From: Chitinophaga nivalis
GTDB lineage: Bacteria; Bacteroidota; Bacteroidia; Chitinophagales; Chitinophagaceae
Reading direction: 5' to 3'
NCBI RefSeq assembly: GCF_025989125.1
Contig: NZ_JAPDNR010000001.1
Coordinates: forward strand, 8,234,087-8,298,086
DNA length: 64,000 bases
Below, in pieces: positions 32,132 to 40,913 of the stretch. Position 1 is the stretch's first letter; the number at the start of each line of letters is the position of its first letter. The translations under genes were made by a program, and so were the position numbers. The notes beneath the pieces were generated by a model. The model ran no database searches and was not told the DNA's origin. It worked only from the letters and a program-made list of their open reading frames with translations.

Positions 32132-32576
32132 TGATTGCAGATTTTGGTAAATAAAAATGATAAGGAAAATACCTATTCCTTTGGCCCATAGTTGATACAG
32201 GCGTTTACCGCGATAACAGCAGGCGGGCAGTACAATACACCGACCGGTATTAGTCGGCCATTATTGAAATGATTGAAAATGGTGAAATACTCATTGATGG
32301 AAGTTGTTTGGGTTTTTCGATAATCAGTACAGCGTAAATAAAGATATTTCTGGAAATGGCGTTGCTCTCTGAAAATTAAATTACAAAAAAAAAATTGGTT
32401 TACAAAATATATGGGGATAGCGTACTAATTAAGTGTTGTCCCGCTAAAATAAATGATCAAGGTGTAAAGAGAGTGACTTTGCCCTCCATAGTTTATCATC
32501 ACCCAACATCTCCTTATCACGCAGCAGACAACCAGATGGCAAGTATTACAGCCGCCATTTTTATTTCAATTAGTAT
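32132..32576. other. Gap without a supported gene
   Basis: 445 AT-rich bases upstream of the protease gene. Nothing beyond a presumed promoter; the plus frame 32395-32652 has no protein-like composition. Confidence 0.4.
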
Positions 32577-32867
32577 TCATTCAGATTTTCGAAAATCCCA
32601 CCTGCGGTTCCCGCTGTCTTCAAGCCGGAAGGCCATGATCTCATCTGATTGAGATGCCAGCATGATGAATAAGTACCTTTCTTCCCGTGCATAATTGTAT
32701 TTAAATTCCAGGAATGTTTTTTCCTGATGTTGGATGACCAACCAGGTCCCCAACTTTTGCCATCCTCTCCCTTTCCACTCCATCCAATCCTCGTCCCCAT
32801 TCCGGAAAAACCGTATTACATCTCCAGACACTGCGTTATGATAATATCCGTTTGCAAACAGTAACAT
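32577..32867 (-). CDS. Hypothetical protein, 96 residues
   Basis: Starts MLLFANGYYHNAVSGDVIRF and contains WMEWKGRGWQKLGTWLVIQH. Trp-rich, globular composition is in favour of a real gene; no family is recognised and no promoter or conserved neighbour supports it. Confidence 0.4.
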   Translation of the reverse strand: MLLFANGYYHNAVSGDVIRFFRNGDEDWMEWKGRGWQKLGTWLVIQHQEKTFLEFKYNYAREERYLFIMLASQSDEIMAFRLEDSGNRRWDFRKSE

Positions 32868-33303
32868 GGGTAAATCTTTTATTTAATAAGATTAGCATTA
32901 ACAAACAATACCTCTAAGGTCGTTAAATGCCGGTCAATCGTACAATATAAGGTTAGATAATCTTCTCACTTCCGTACGAAAAGGGAATTTTCAAGAAAAC
33001 ATTGGACATCCACTTCTCAGACTGGCCTGCATAAAGGAGATCGTAATTTCCAAACGTTCCAGCTGTTCCTTTTTCTACGTTTAAACTGAAACTAGAACAG
33101 GGATACTTACAGTTGGTGGCAGAAAATCTTTTCATTAGTAATCAACCTGTTTAAACAATTCCCCTACTATCTCCGTTAATATTTGCGTGCCACGGGCTAT
33201 TGTGTAATCAATCCACAAAAACTTCAGCTCAGTATCAAGCATCAATCCAAAGACCATCCGCAGGCACCGACTTGTTTCTTCCACCAAATAATTACAATGA
33301 AAT
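32868..33303. other. Gap upstream of the urease cluster
   Basis: Two short minus frames (32953-33135 and 33135-33320) meet at a shared base and could be the broken halves of a lost gene, but neither is recognisable. No exact promoter for ureA was found. Confidence 0.3.
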
Positions 33304-33609
33304 ATGAGATTAACTCCCACTGAAATTGAAAAGTTGATGTTGCATCAGGTTGGAGAGCTGGCAGAAAAGCGTTTAAAAAGAGGCGTCAAGCTCAATTACC
33401 CCGAGTCCATCGCGCTGATTTCGAGCAGAATCATGGAAGAAGCACGGGACGGAAAAAAAACCGTGGCGGAGCTGATGGAATGGGGCGCCAAGCAATTGAC
33501 CCGCAGCGACGTCATGGAAGGCGTGCCAGAAATGATACACGACGTACAGATCGAAGCAATGTTCCCCGACGGCAATAAGCTGGTAACTGTACATAATCCA
33601 ATCCGGTAA
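33304..33609 (+). CDS. ureA: Urease subunit gamma
   Basis: 101 residues, MRLTPTEIEKLMLHQVGELA, with GVKLNYPESIALIS and the C-terminal VQIEAMFPDGNKLVTVHNPI. It is the smallest of the three separate structural subunits of a bacterial (alpha-beta-gamma)3 urease. No export signal of its own. First gene of the cluster; ureB starts 20 bases later. Confidence 0.97.
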   Translation: MRLTPTEIEKLMLHQVGELAEKRLKRGVKLNYPESIALISSRIMEEARDGKKTVAELMEWGAKQLTRSDVMEGVPEMIHDVQIEAMFPDGNKLVTVHNPIR

Positions 33610-33629
33610 TCCCCTAAAATCATTTAAGT

Positions 33630-33998
33630 ATGATCCCAGGCGAAATCATCCCAAAAAAGCAGGATATCATCTGCAATAAAGGCAAACGCACCGAAACGGT
33701 CCAGGTAAAAAATACCGGCGATCGCCCCATCCAGGTGGGTTCTCACTATCATTTTTTTGAAGCCAACAAAAAGCTGGACTTCGACCGCAAAAAAGCCTTC
33801 GGCCTCCGCCTCAATATTCCTGCGGGCACGGCCGTGCGGTTCGAGCCGGGCGAAGAAAAGAGAGTGATATTGGTAGAAATAGGCGGGAAACGGCAAATCT
33901 TCGGGTTCAACAATCTTACGGAAGGCAACGCGGCAGACAGCGGCCTGAAAACGGCGGCTATCAGCAAAGCGCAAAAAGCCGGATTCAAAGGTGCCTGA
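33630..33998 (+). CDS. ureB: Urease subunit beta
   Basis: 122 residues, MIPGEIIPKKQDIICNKGKR, with the signature GDRPIQVGSHYHFFEANKKL. It is longer than the usual 100-110 by a basic C-terminal tail (SGLKTAAISKAQKAGFKGA). It carries no signal peptide and would have to travel with UreC if the enzyme is exported. Confidence 0.97.
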   Translation: MIPGEIIPKKQDIICNKGKRTETVQVKNTGDRPIQVGSHYHFFEANKKLDFDRKKAFGLRLNIPAGTAVRFEPGEEKRVILVEIGGKRQIFGFNNLTEGNAADSGLKTAAISKAQKAGFKGA

Positions 33999-34034
33999 TG
34001 ACATCATTCCTCCTACACATAATCACAGATTGTT

Positions 34035-35915
34035 ATGAGCAAAGACCTCAATCATGAAAACAACGGACATTCCGAAGGTTCTGAAAAATGGAGCCGGCGG
34101 GAATGGATTAAAATAGTGGGTGTAACGTCGCTCGGCGTTACCGTATTGGGCCTTAACAGTGCTTTTTCGCAAAACGATAACCAGGTGCGCTTTGAAGACG
34201 GCAACCTGTATGTGACCCGCGAAAAATACATCTCACTTTTCGGGCCTACCACCGGAGACAGGGTGCGCCTAGCAGATACCGGACTGTTCATCGAAATAGA
34301 AAAAGATTACCAGACCTACGGCGACGAAAATAAATTCGGCGGCGGCAAAACCGTGCGCGACGGTATGGGGCAATCCAACACCGTGCTCGATCACGAATGT
34401 CTGGATATGGTGCTGCTTGGCGCTACCATCATCGACCACTGGGGGATCGTAAAAGCCGATATCGGTATCAAAGACGGAAAGATAGTGGGAATAGGCAAAG
34501 CCGGGAACCCCAATACGCAAGACGGCGTTACGCCCGGCATGGTGATCGGACCGGCCACGGAAGCCCACGGTGCATGGGGGCAGATCGTAACGGCTGGCGG
34601 CATCGATACCCATATCCACTTTATTTCAGCGGACATCGCCCACACGGCGCTGTACAGCGGTCTCACTACCCTCATCGGCGGCGGAACCGGACCTAATGAC
34701 GGCACCAACGCCACCACAGTGACGCCCGGCAGACACAACATCCATAAAATGCTCCAGGCATGCGACGCCATGCCTGTCAACATCGGCATCTTCGGCAAAG
34801 GGAACGTATCCAACGAACAGGCGCAGGTGGAAATGATCGAAGCAGGCGCGCTGGGCGTAAAAATTCACGAAGACTGGGGCGCCACGCCCTCCACCATCGA
34901 CATGGCGCTGCGCGTGGCAGACAAATACGATACACAGGTGGCCATCCATACCGATACCTTAAATGAAGCCGGCTTCCTGGAAGATACCGTCAAAGCGATC
35001 AATGGCCGGGTGATCCACACCTTCCACACCGAAGGTGCCGGCGGCGGCCATGCGCCCGACATCATCAAAATAGCCATGTATCCCAACATTCTGCCCGCAT
35101 CCACCAATCCCACCAAACCATACACCATCAATACTGCCGCGGAACACGTGGATATGCTCATGGTGGCCCATCACCTGAGCCCAAAGATCAAGGAGGACGT
35201 GGCCTTCGCCGATTCGAGGATCCGGCCTTCCACCATCGCTGCGGAAGATATTCTGCAAGACATGGGCGTGTTCAGCATCATGAGCTCCGACTCCCAGGCT
35301 ATGGGCCGCGTGGCTGAAGTGATTACCCGCACCTGGCAAACGGCGGACAAAATGAAACAACAACGTGGTGCGCTGCAGGGCGACGGAAAAGGGAACGACA
35401 ACTTCCGCGTAAAAAGATACGTTGCCAAATATACCATCAACCCCGCATTGGCGCACGGCATCGCCTCGTACGTAGGCTCCGTGGAAGTAGGTAAGATAGC
35501 GGACCTCGTGCTGTGGAAACCTGAATTCTTTGGCGTGAAACCGGAAATCATCTACAAATCCGGGATGATCGCCGCGTCCAAAATGGGTGATACCAACGCT
35601 TCCATCCCCACTCCACAACCCGTTATCTACCGCAGCATGTACGGCGCTTACGGAATGGCTTTGGGCACAACCAGCTTCAATTTCGTATCGCAGGCATCGC
35701 TGGAGAAAGGGGATATCATGAAGCTCGGGCTCAACAAAAAATGCCTCCCGGTCAAAGGCTGCCGAAACGTGAAGAAAAAAGATATGATCAATAACAACGC
35801 CACCCCCAATATCGAAGTGGACCCGGAAACTTATGCCGTGAAGGTAGATGGGAAAGTGGCTACCTGCGAGCCGGTGTCTGTACTACCCATGGCGCAACGG
35901 TATTTTATCTTCTGA
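34035..35915 (+). CDS. ureC: Urease subunit alpha with predicted twin-arginine signal peptide
   Basis: 626 residues against a usual 567: the extra 59 are N-terminal. They contain SRREWIK (Arg21-Arg22), then the hydrophobic stretch IVGVTSLGVTVLGLNSAFSQ with a possible cleavage after AFS, a Tat signal by every feature I can check. No other Met occurs before 111, so the extension cannot be trimmed to an ATG start. With an offset of 59 all nickel ligands of the Klebsiella enzyme are present: H193, H195, carbamylated K276, H305, H331, D419, plus H278 and H379. The mobile-flap Cys319 is Ala378 here. The enzyme hydrolyses urea to ammonia and carbamate. Confidence 0.97.
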   Translation: MSKDLNHENNGHSEGSEKWSRREWIKIVGVTSLGVTVLGLNSAFSQNDNQVRFEDGNLYVTREKYISLFGPTTGDRVRLADTGLFIEIEKDYQTYGDENKFGGGKTVRDGMGQSNTVLDHECLDMVLLGATIIDHWGIVKADIGIKDGKIVGIGKAGNPNTQDGVTPGMVIGPATEAHGAWGQIVTAGGIDTHIHFISADIAHTALYSGLTTLIGGGTGPNDGTNATTVTPGRHNIHKMLQACDAMPVNIGIFGKGNVSNEQAQVEMIEAGALGVKIHEDWGATPSTIDMALRVADKYDTQVAIHTDTLNEAGFLEDTVKAINGRVIHTFHTEGAGGGHAPDIIKIAMYPNILPASTNPTKPYTINTAAEHVDMLMVAHHLSPKIKEDVAFADSRIRPSTIAAEDILQDMGVFSIMSSDSQAMGRVAEVITRTWQTADKMKQQRGALQGDGKGNDNFRVKRYVAKYTINPALAHGIASYVGSVEVGKIADLVLWKPEFFGVKPEIIYKSGMIAASKMGDTNASIPTPQPVIYRSMYGAYGMALGTTSFNFVSQASLEKGDIMKLGLNKKCLPVKGCRNVKKKDMINNNATPNIEVDPETYAVKVDGKVATCEPVSVLPMAQRYFIF

Positions 35916-35925
35916 GAAAAACACC

Positions 35926-36393
35926 ATGGCGCCGGGAACCGATATGCTACATATAGAAAAAGTCGTCAGTAACCCGTTTTCACTTACGGGGAAGGAAAAA
36001 GACGTATTGGACATCGAATGGTATGAAACGGAGAAACATCTGCTACGACGCAGTACCAGGAGTGGAAAAGAAGTAGCCATCCGGAAAAACAACCGCATTC
36101 CGCTGGAGGACGGAGACGTTATCTGGATGGACGATTCGGCATACATCTGCATCAATATACTGCCATGTGAATGTATCGTGATCCGGCCGGCCAACATGTA
36201 TGAAATGGGAGTCGTCTGCTTTGAAATCGGGAACCGGCACATCCCGGTCTGTATCGAAGAAAACAGGGTGAGCGTTGCATACGAAGGCGCTCTTTTTACC
36301 CTTTTGGAACGGGGCGGGTTTACACCCGAAATCGTAGAGAAAAAATTATTAAAGCCATTGAGGTTATTATCTCGGGCTATGTTCAAAGGGTAA
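35926..36393 (+). CDS. ureE: Urease nickel metallochaperone UreE
   Basis: From the ATG at 35926 the product is 155 residues; an ATG six codons on (MLHIEKVVSNPFSL) is an alternative, and a longer frame starting inside ureC is not credible. UreE N-terminal domain (ERKxLLRRSTRSGKEVAI-like region) and C-terminal metal-binding domain (CFEIGNRHIPVCIEEN, with the conserved His) are visible. The His-rich C-terminal tail of Klebsiella UreE is absent. It hands Ni to UreG. Confidence 0.88.
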   Translation: MAPGTDMLHIEKVVSNPFSLTGKEKDVLDIEWYETEKHLLRRSTRSGKEVAIRKNNRIPLEDGDVIWMDDSAYICINILPCECIVIRPANMYEMGVVCFEIGNRHIPVCIEENRVSVAYEGALFTLLERGGFTPEIVEKKLLKPLRLLSRAMFKG

Positions 36394-36396
36394 AAA

Positions 36397-37089
36397 ATGA
36401 AATCAGATTTACTCACGCTCTTACAGATTAACGATTCCATGTTTCCCATAGGGAGCTTCACACACTCCTATGGCCTGGAAGCCTATGTTTACCAGCAGCA
36501 GGTAACCAGTGCAAAACTCGCGGAAGCCTATACAGAAAAAGTATTGCGACACAGCCTGTATTACAACGACGCTGCCTTTGTAAACCGCGCCTGGAAAATC
36601 TGCAACGGCAAAAGTTTCCGCTACCAGCAACTTCTGGAGCTGGACATGCTGGTAACCGCACTGAAAGCCCCCTCAGAAATAAAACAGGCCAGTCACAAGC
36701 TGGGCCTGCGTTTCCTGAAGCTGGTCGTGGAGCTGGGAGCCGGCGCCAAAGTGAACCGGTATGCCAAAAGTATAGAAGCCGGGCAGGCAACGGGGCACTA
36801 TGCCATTGCCATGGGCATGTATGCGCAGGAAACCGGCATCAGCAAAAAAGATACCCTCACGGCGTTTTATTACAACAACCTGAACGCCATGGTCACCAAT
36901 TGTGTGAAGCTGGTACCACTCAGCCAAACCGTTGGCCAGAAAATCCTCTTCAAAATGCAGCCGTTGATCAAAGAACTGGTCGGCAAACAGGATAAAGTGA
37001 ACGACGATACGTTCGGCCTTTGCTGCATCGGGCAGGAAATAAAATGCATGCAGCACGAGAAACAATATTCCAGGCTTTATATCTCTTAG
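36397..37089 (+). CDS. ureF: Urease accessory protein UreF
   Basis: 230 residues, mostly helical, with QINDSMFPIGSFTHSYGLEA, the UreF signature, and ARQ-like mid region GHYAIAMGMYAQETGI. UreF acts as the gate that couples UreG GTP hydrolysis to nickel delivery in the UreDFG complex on apo-urease. Starts three bases after ureE. Confidence 0.95.
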   Translation: MKSDLLTLLQINDSMFPIGSFTHSYGLEAYVYQQQVTSAKLAEAYTEKVLRHSLYYNDAAFVNRAWKICNGKSFRYQQLLELDMLVTALKAPSEIKQASHKLGLRFLKLVVELGAGAKVNRYAKSIEAGQATGHYAIAMGMYAQETGISKKDTLTAFYYNNLNAMVTNCVKLVPLSQTVGQKILFKMQPLIKELVGKQDKVNDDTFGLCCIGQEIKCMQHEKQYSRLYIS

Positions 37090-37092
37090 CGT

Positions 37093-37704
37093 ATGACGAG
37101 AACTTATGTAAAAATAGGCGTTGCCGGGCCGGTAGGTTCAGGAAAAACCGCGCTGATAGAAGCGCTCACCCGCGAAATGAGCGACGCATACAGCATATGC
37201 GTGGTCACCAATGATATTTACACGAAGGAAGATGCGGAATTTATGATCAAAAACTCGAAGCTCCCTAAAGACCGTATCGCCGGCGTAGAAACAGGGGGCT
37301 GTCCGCACACGGCCATCCGCGAAGACGCATCCATGAACCTCGAAGCCGTAGAAGATCTCGTAAGCGCGCACCCCGACACGCAGATCGTGTTCATCGAAAG
37401 CGGAGGCGATAACCTGGCCGCAACTTTCAGCCCCGACCTGGCCGACCTTACCATTTTTGTGATAGACGTGGCCGAAGGGGAAAAGATCCCCCGGAAAGGC
37501 GGCCCCGGCATCACCCGGTCCGACCTCCTGCTCATTAATAAAATCGACCTCGCGCCACACGTAGGCGCAGACCTTGCCGTCATGGAAAGAGACGCCACCA
37601 AAATGCGCGGTGCCCGCCCCTTCCTGAAAACCAATTTAAAAACCAAAGAGGGACTGGAAAACGTCATCGGTTGGATTAAAAAATATGCCTTGTTCGAGAA
37701 CTAA
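37093..37704 (+). CDS. ureG: Urease accessory GTPase UreG
   Basis: 203 residues with P-loop GPVGSGKT (12-19), switch region VTNDIYTKEDAEFM, the nickel-binding CPH motif (C70-P71-H72) and the G4-like NKIDLAPHV. It carries Ni to the apo-enzyme and releases it upon GTP hydrolysis. The stop overlaps the ureD start (TAATG), so the two are coupled. Confidence 0.97.
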   Translation: MTRTYVKIGVAGPVGSGKTALIEALTREMSDAYSICVVTNDIYTKEDAEFMIKNSKLPKDRIAGVETGGCPHTAIREDASMNLEAVEDLVSAHPDTQIVFIESGGDNLAATFSPDLADLTIFVIDVAEGEKIPRKGGPGITRSDLLLINKIDLAPHVGADLAVMERDATKMRGARPFLKTNLKTKEGLENVIGWIKKYALFEN

Positions 37705-38591
37705 TGATACAAAAGGATAATTCTTTATACAGTAAATTATTCATCAGCAACAAAAAAGAAGGTGAAAAAACGCTGTTGCACGACAGCGCTTTCGATATCC
37801 CGTTTAAAATAGTGCACTACGGCAGCCGTGGCACGGGCAGCCACCTGGAATTGATGCTCATGAGCTCTTCACCCGGGATGATGGACGGGGATATTATCGA
37901 CGTGGAAATTTGCTGCAGGAAGGAAACCGCAACAAAGCTGTTTACCCAATCCTACAACAAAGTGCACCCTTGCAAAAAAGGTACTGTACAACGTCATAAA
38001 GTACTGCTGGAAGACAATGCGCTGTTTTCCTTTTTGCCACATCCGTTGATTCCTTTCCGGAATGCCATTTACCAGGCGGATAATGAGATCCGCTTATCCG
38101 CGACCAGCCATTTGTTATGGAGCGACATCATGACCGCGGGCAGAGTACATTCCGGCGAGCGGTTCGAGTTTAGTCGTATCCACAGCAAAACGAAAATTTA
38201 TGTGGACGGAAGACTGGTGATATTCGACAATCAACTTTTAATGCCGGGAGAACAGGCCATTGAGGAACTGTTGTTTTACGAAGGCTATACGCACCAGGCC
38301 ACGCTGTTCATCGTGTCGCCCTACGTGAGTTTGCTGAAGCAAGAATTTGACGAGCTGTTCATCGAACAGTTCGACGATATGAAATATGGCTATACCCAAT
38401 GCGCTCCGCAGGCACTGATGATCCGCATCCTGGGCAACAGCGGGGAAGGTATTTACGAATGGCTATACAACATCGGGAACATGTGCTGGGAATTCATCCA
38501 GTTTCAGCAACAGCAGCACATTCCTAAAAAAGCGGCCAAACAACTGGCGCCTGCCGGAAAAAAGATTTCGAAGAAAAAAGTAAAAACATAA
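37704..38591 (+). CDS. ureD: Urease accessory protein UreD (UreH)
   Basis: 295 residues. Weakly conserved family, but LMLMSSSPGMMDGDIIDVEI, HKVLLEDNALFSFLPHPLIP and the partner-binding C-terminal half fit UreD, and the position in ureEFGD confirms it. It is the scaffold that docks UreF and UreG on apo-urease and provides the nickel tunnel. It ends in a Lys-rich tail. Confidence 0.9.
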   Translation: MIQKDNSLYSKLFISNKKEGEKTLLHDSAFDIPFKIVHYGSRGTGSHLELMLMSSSPGMMDGDIIDVEICCRKETATKLFTQSYNKVHPCKKGTVQRHKVLLEDNALFSFLPHPLIPFRNAIYQADNEIRLSATSHLLWSDIMTAGRVHSGERFEFSRIHSKTKIYVDGRLVIFDNQLLMPGEQAIEELLFYEGYTHQATLFIVSPYVSLLKQEFDELFIEQFDDMKYGYTQCAPQALMIRILGNSGEGIYEWLYNIGNMCWEFIQFQQQQHIPKKAAKQLAPAGKKISKKKVKT

Positions 38592-38595
38592 AGGC

Positions 38596-38940
38596 ATGCA
38601 CGAAGTGCCCATTATACGGGAGATGGTGAAGATGCTGCAGGAGCAATACCCCGACAAATTCAGCCAGATCATCAAAGTGACGGTGGAAGCGGGTTTGCTC
38701 AGCAACGTGCAACCGGTACTGATTCAGAACGCTTTTGAAGCGCTGGTGCTGGAAAATGATTTTTTGAAAGATATCGACCTGGAAGTAGTGACACTCCCCA
38801 TCATCGCGCATTGCGATGCATGCGATAAAAATTTTACGGTAACGAAACACCGGTTTATATGCGGATGCGGTAAACCTGCCCGCGAGATCGTTCAGGGAAA
38901 AGAATTACGTATCAGCCGTGTAGATTTTTTAAATGAATAA
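38596..38940 (+). CDS. hypA: Nickel metallochaperone HypA
   Basis: 114 residues starting MHEVPIIREMVK, where the N-terminal Met-His-Glu binds nickel. The zinc site is unusual: CDAC (C73, C76) pairs with CGC (C89, C91) where the family has CPxC. No hydrogenase genes are present, so it presumably serves urease, as in Helicobacter pylori. Four bases after ureD, and two before hypB. Confidence 0.92.
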   Translation: MHEVPIIREMVKMLQEQYPDKFSQIIKVTVEAGLLSNVQPVLIQNAFEALVLENDFLKDIDLEVVTLPIIAHCDACDKNFTVTKHRFICGCGKPAREIVQGKELRISRVDFLNE

Positions 38941-38942
38941 CC

Positions 38943-39674
38943 ATGAATGAAGAAATGAACGCGAAGCCGAAAAGCAACCGGGCGCCAGTAGGCTCCATTC
39001 AATGCGAAAACACCTCGCTCAATTTGCTGAAGGCGAACGATTTTGTAGCCAAAGCCATTAAAGAACGGCTTGCACATATGCTGGTGCTGAACATCTGCTC
39101 ATCGCCCGGAAGTGGCAAAACCACGCTCCTCCAGGAAACCGGCAGGCGCCTGAAAGGCCAGCTCAATATGGCCGTACTGGTAGGCGATCCTGAAACCGAC
39201 CGTGATGCCACCCGTTTAAAAGAAGCAGGCGTAAACGCCTTGCAGATCGTAACCGGCGGCATGTGCCACATCGAAGCACAGATGATCCTCCAGGCGCTGG
39301 ATCACATTGACCTCGACAATACGGATGTTTTAATCATCGAAAACGTGGGCAACCTCGTTTGCCCCGCTGCATTTGATCTGGGAGAAGATTACCGCGTAAC
39401 GCTGCTTTCCGCAACGGAGGGCGACGACAAGCCCAAAAAATACCCACGAATGTTTCTTACCAGCGAATTGATGCTGATTTCAAAATCCGACCTGCTGCCT
39501 TATGTGCCGTTTTCAGTAGAAGCCGCAGGAAATGACGCCAAAGAAATCAACCCGGATATAGAAACCCTCGCCATCAGTACCATCAAGGGAGATGGCATGG
39601 ATCAATGGTGCAATTGGATCCGGAAAAAAGCGCAGCAAAAAAAGCAAATGAAAAATGCCCTGCCCCAAACATGA
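38943..39674 (+). CDS. hypB: Nickel-handling GTPase HypB
   Basis: 243 residues: P-loop SPGSGKTT (54-61), LVGDPETDRDATRL, metal-site GGMCHIEAQM (C108, H109), IENVGNLVCP, and SKSDLLPYV in place of the usual NKxD. It lacks the His-rich N-terminus of some HypB. With HypA it likely delivers nickel to the urease chaperones. Confidence 0.94.
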   Translation: MNEEMNAKPKSNRAPVGSIQCENTSLNLLKANDFVAKAIKERLAHMLVLNICSSPGSGKTTLLQETGRRLKGQLNMAVLVGDPETDRDATRLKEAGVNALQIVTGGMCHIEAQMILQALDHIDLDNTDVLIIENVGNLVCPAAFDLGEDYRVTLLSATEGDDKPKKYPRMFLTSELMLISKSDLLPYVPFSVEAAGNDAKEINPDIETLAISTIKGDGMDQWCNWIRKKAQQKKQMKNALPQT

Positions 39675-39696
39675 TTTGACGTTAAAACTTTAGATT

Positions 39697-40884
39697 ATGA
39701 TGCACCTTCGGTCATTTGTTATGTTATGCGTGTTCCTGGCTTTTTTTATTACGCCGGCACGGGCACAGGACAGCCTGAAAGAGCAACGCAGCACGTTGAT
39801 AAAAACGAACAATACTTTCCTGGATTATGTAGATATCAATCTTCTGCTGCGAAGCTCGCTCGACATCCCGCTTGGCGGCGACGCACCACCCGCAGCCATC
39901 CGTATGAAAGAAATGCGGTTTGAAGTACGGGGCGACCTCCCCACCATTCCTCTCGCCTACCGCCTTCGTTTCAGGCTCAACAGAACCTCCGAACAAAGAG
40001 CCTTCGACAACGCGCCCGGCGCCATCGATATTGCATTGGTGGATTACCAGTTCGGTAAACGCAAAAACTGGGTGGTGAGTGTAGGTAAACAGGCCGCGTA
40101 TGTTGGCAGCTGGGAGTTTGAAAACAATCCTACCTACGAATACGAATACTCGGAGTTCGTCAACAACCAACTGAATCTTTTTGCCATGGGCATCCGGCTT
40201 GGATACCAGATATCGCCCACCCAAACGGTGCACCTGCAAGTGCAGAACACCTTCAACGAAAGTTTTGACCGGCTGTATGAATTGTCGGGCTACAATAAAA
40301 CCGGACGCACCGCGTCGAAGCTACCCCTTGGCCTCATCCTGGCCTGGCAGGGAAAGTTTTTCGGCGATAAGCTACAAACTTTTTACTCCGGCAATCTTTC
40401 CCAGGTGGCTAAAAATGAAGTGAACCAGTCGCTGGTACTGGGGCACAAATGGAACCTGAAATCGTTTACCGGTTACCTGGACCTGCACACTTCTAATTTC
40501 GGAGTGGATTACGTCAACATCGCTTCTCCTTCCATCAACAACTATCGGAATAATCCCGTTAGAACATACGCCAGCGACATCAATTACAAGGCTGCCATCC
40601 TGCGTTTGAATTATGAATTTGTGCCCCGCTTTTTTCTTACCGCCAAATTCTTTTTCGAAACCGCGTCGGACAGAAAAGACAACACCATCGGCAAAAACTT
40701 CCGGGATAACATCGGCCTGCTGGGTGGATTGGAATTTCAGCCGATTAAAAGCCAGAACATGCGGATGTTCGGTTATTTTTTCAACAACCAGAAAAAGTAC
40801 CATGGTGTTGTAGGCGCTGCCAATCCCGATATTTCCAGCAACATGGTATCGCTGGGATTTTTCTATTTCGTGAATGTACTCTGA
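39697..40884 (+). CDS. Outer-membrane porin, phosphate-selective porin O/P-like
   Basis: 395 residues: signal peptide to about ARAQ, then amphipathic strands (AIRMKEMRFEVRGDLP, YRLRFRLNRT, VVSVGKQAAYVGSWEF) and a final strand ending LGFFYFVNVL with hydrophobic C-terminal residues, a 16-strand porin profile. In this cluster it may let urea or nickel complexes into the periplasm; that is inference from neighbours. 22 bases after hypB. Confidence 0.78.
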   Translation: MMHLRSFVMLCVFLAFFITPARAQDSLKEQRSTLIKTNNTFLDYVDINLLLRSSLDIPLGGDAPPAAIRMKEMRFEVRGDLPTIPLAYRLRFRLNRTSEQRAFDNAPGAIDIALVDYQFGKRKNWVVSVGKQAAYVGSWEFENNPTYEYEYSEFVNNQLNLFAMGIRLGYQISPTQTVHLQVQNTFNESFDRLYELSGYNKTGRTASKLPLGLILAWQGKFFGDKLQTFYSGNLSQVAKNEVNQSLVLGHKWNLKSFTGYLDLHTSNFGVDYVNIASPSINNYRNNPVRTYASDINYKAAILRLNYEFVPRFFLTAKFFFETASDRKDNTIGKNFRDNIGLLGGLEFQPIKSQNMRMFGYFFNNQKKYHGVVGAANPDISSNMVSLGFFYFVNVL

Positions 40885-40913
40885 CGTATGACAAACCTTA
40901 TTGCGCCTTTCGT

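Noticed and set aside
33624..37667. Several minus-strand frames of 100-220 codons across the urease genes
   Set aside because: All lie inside confidently identified ure genes and have no protein-like composition of their own.
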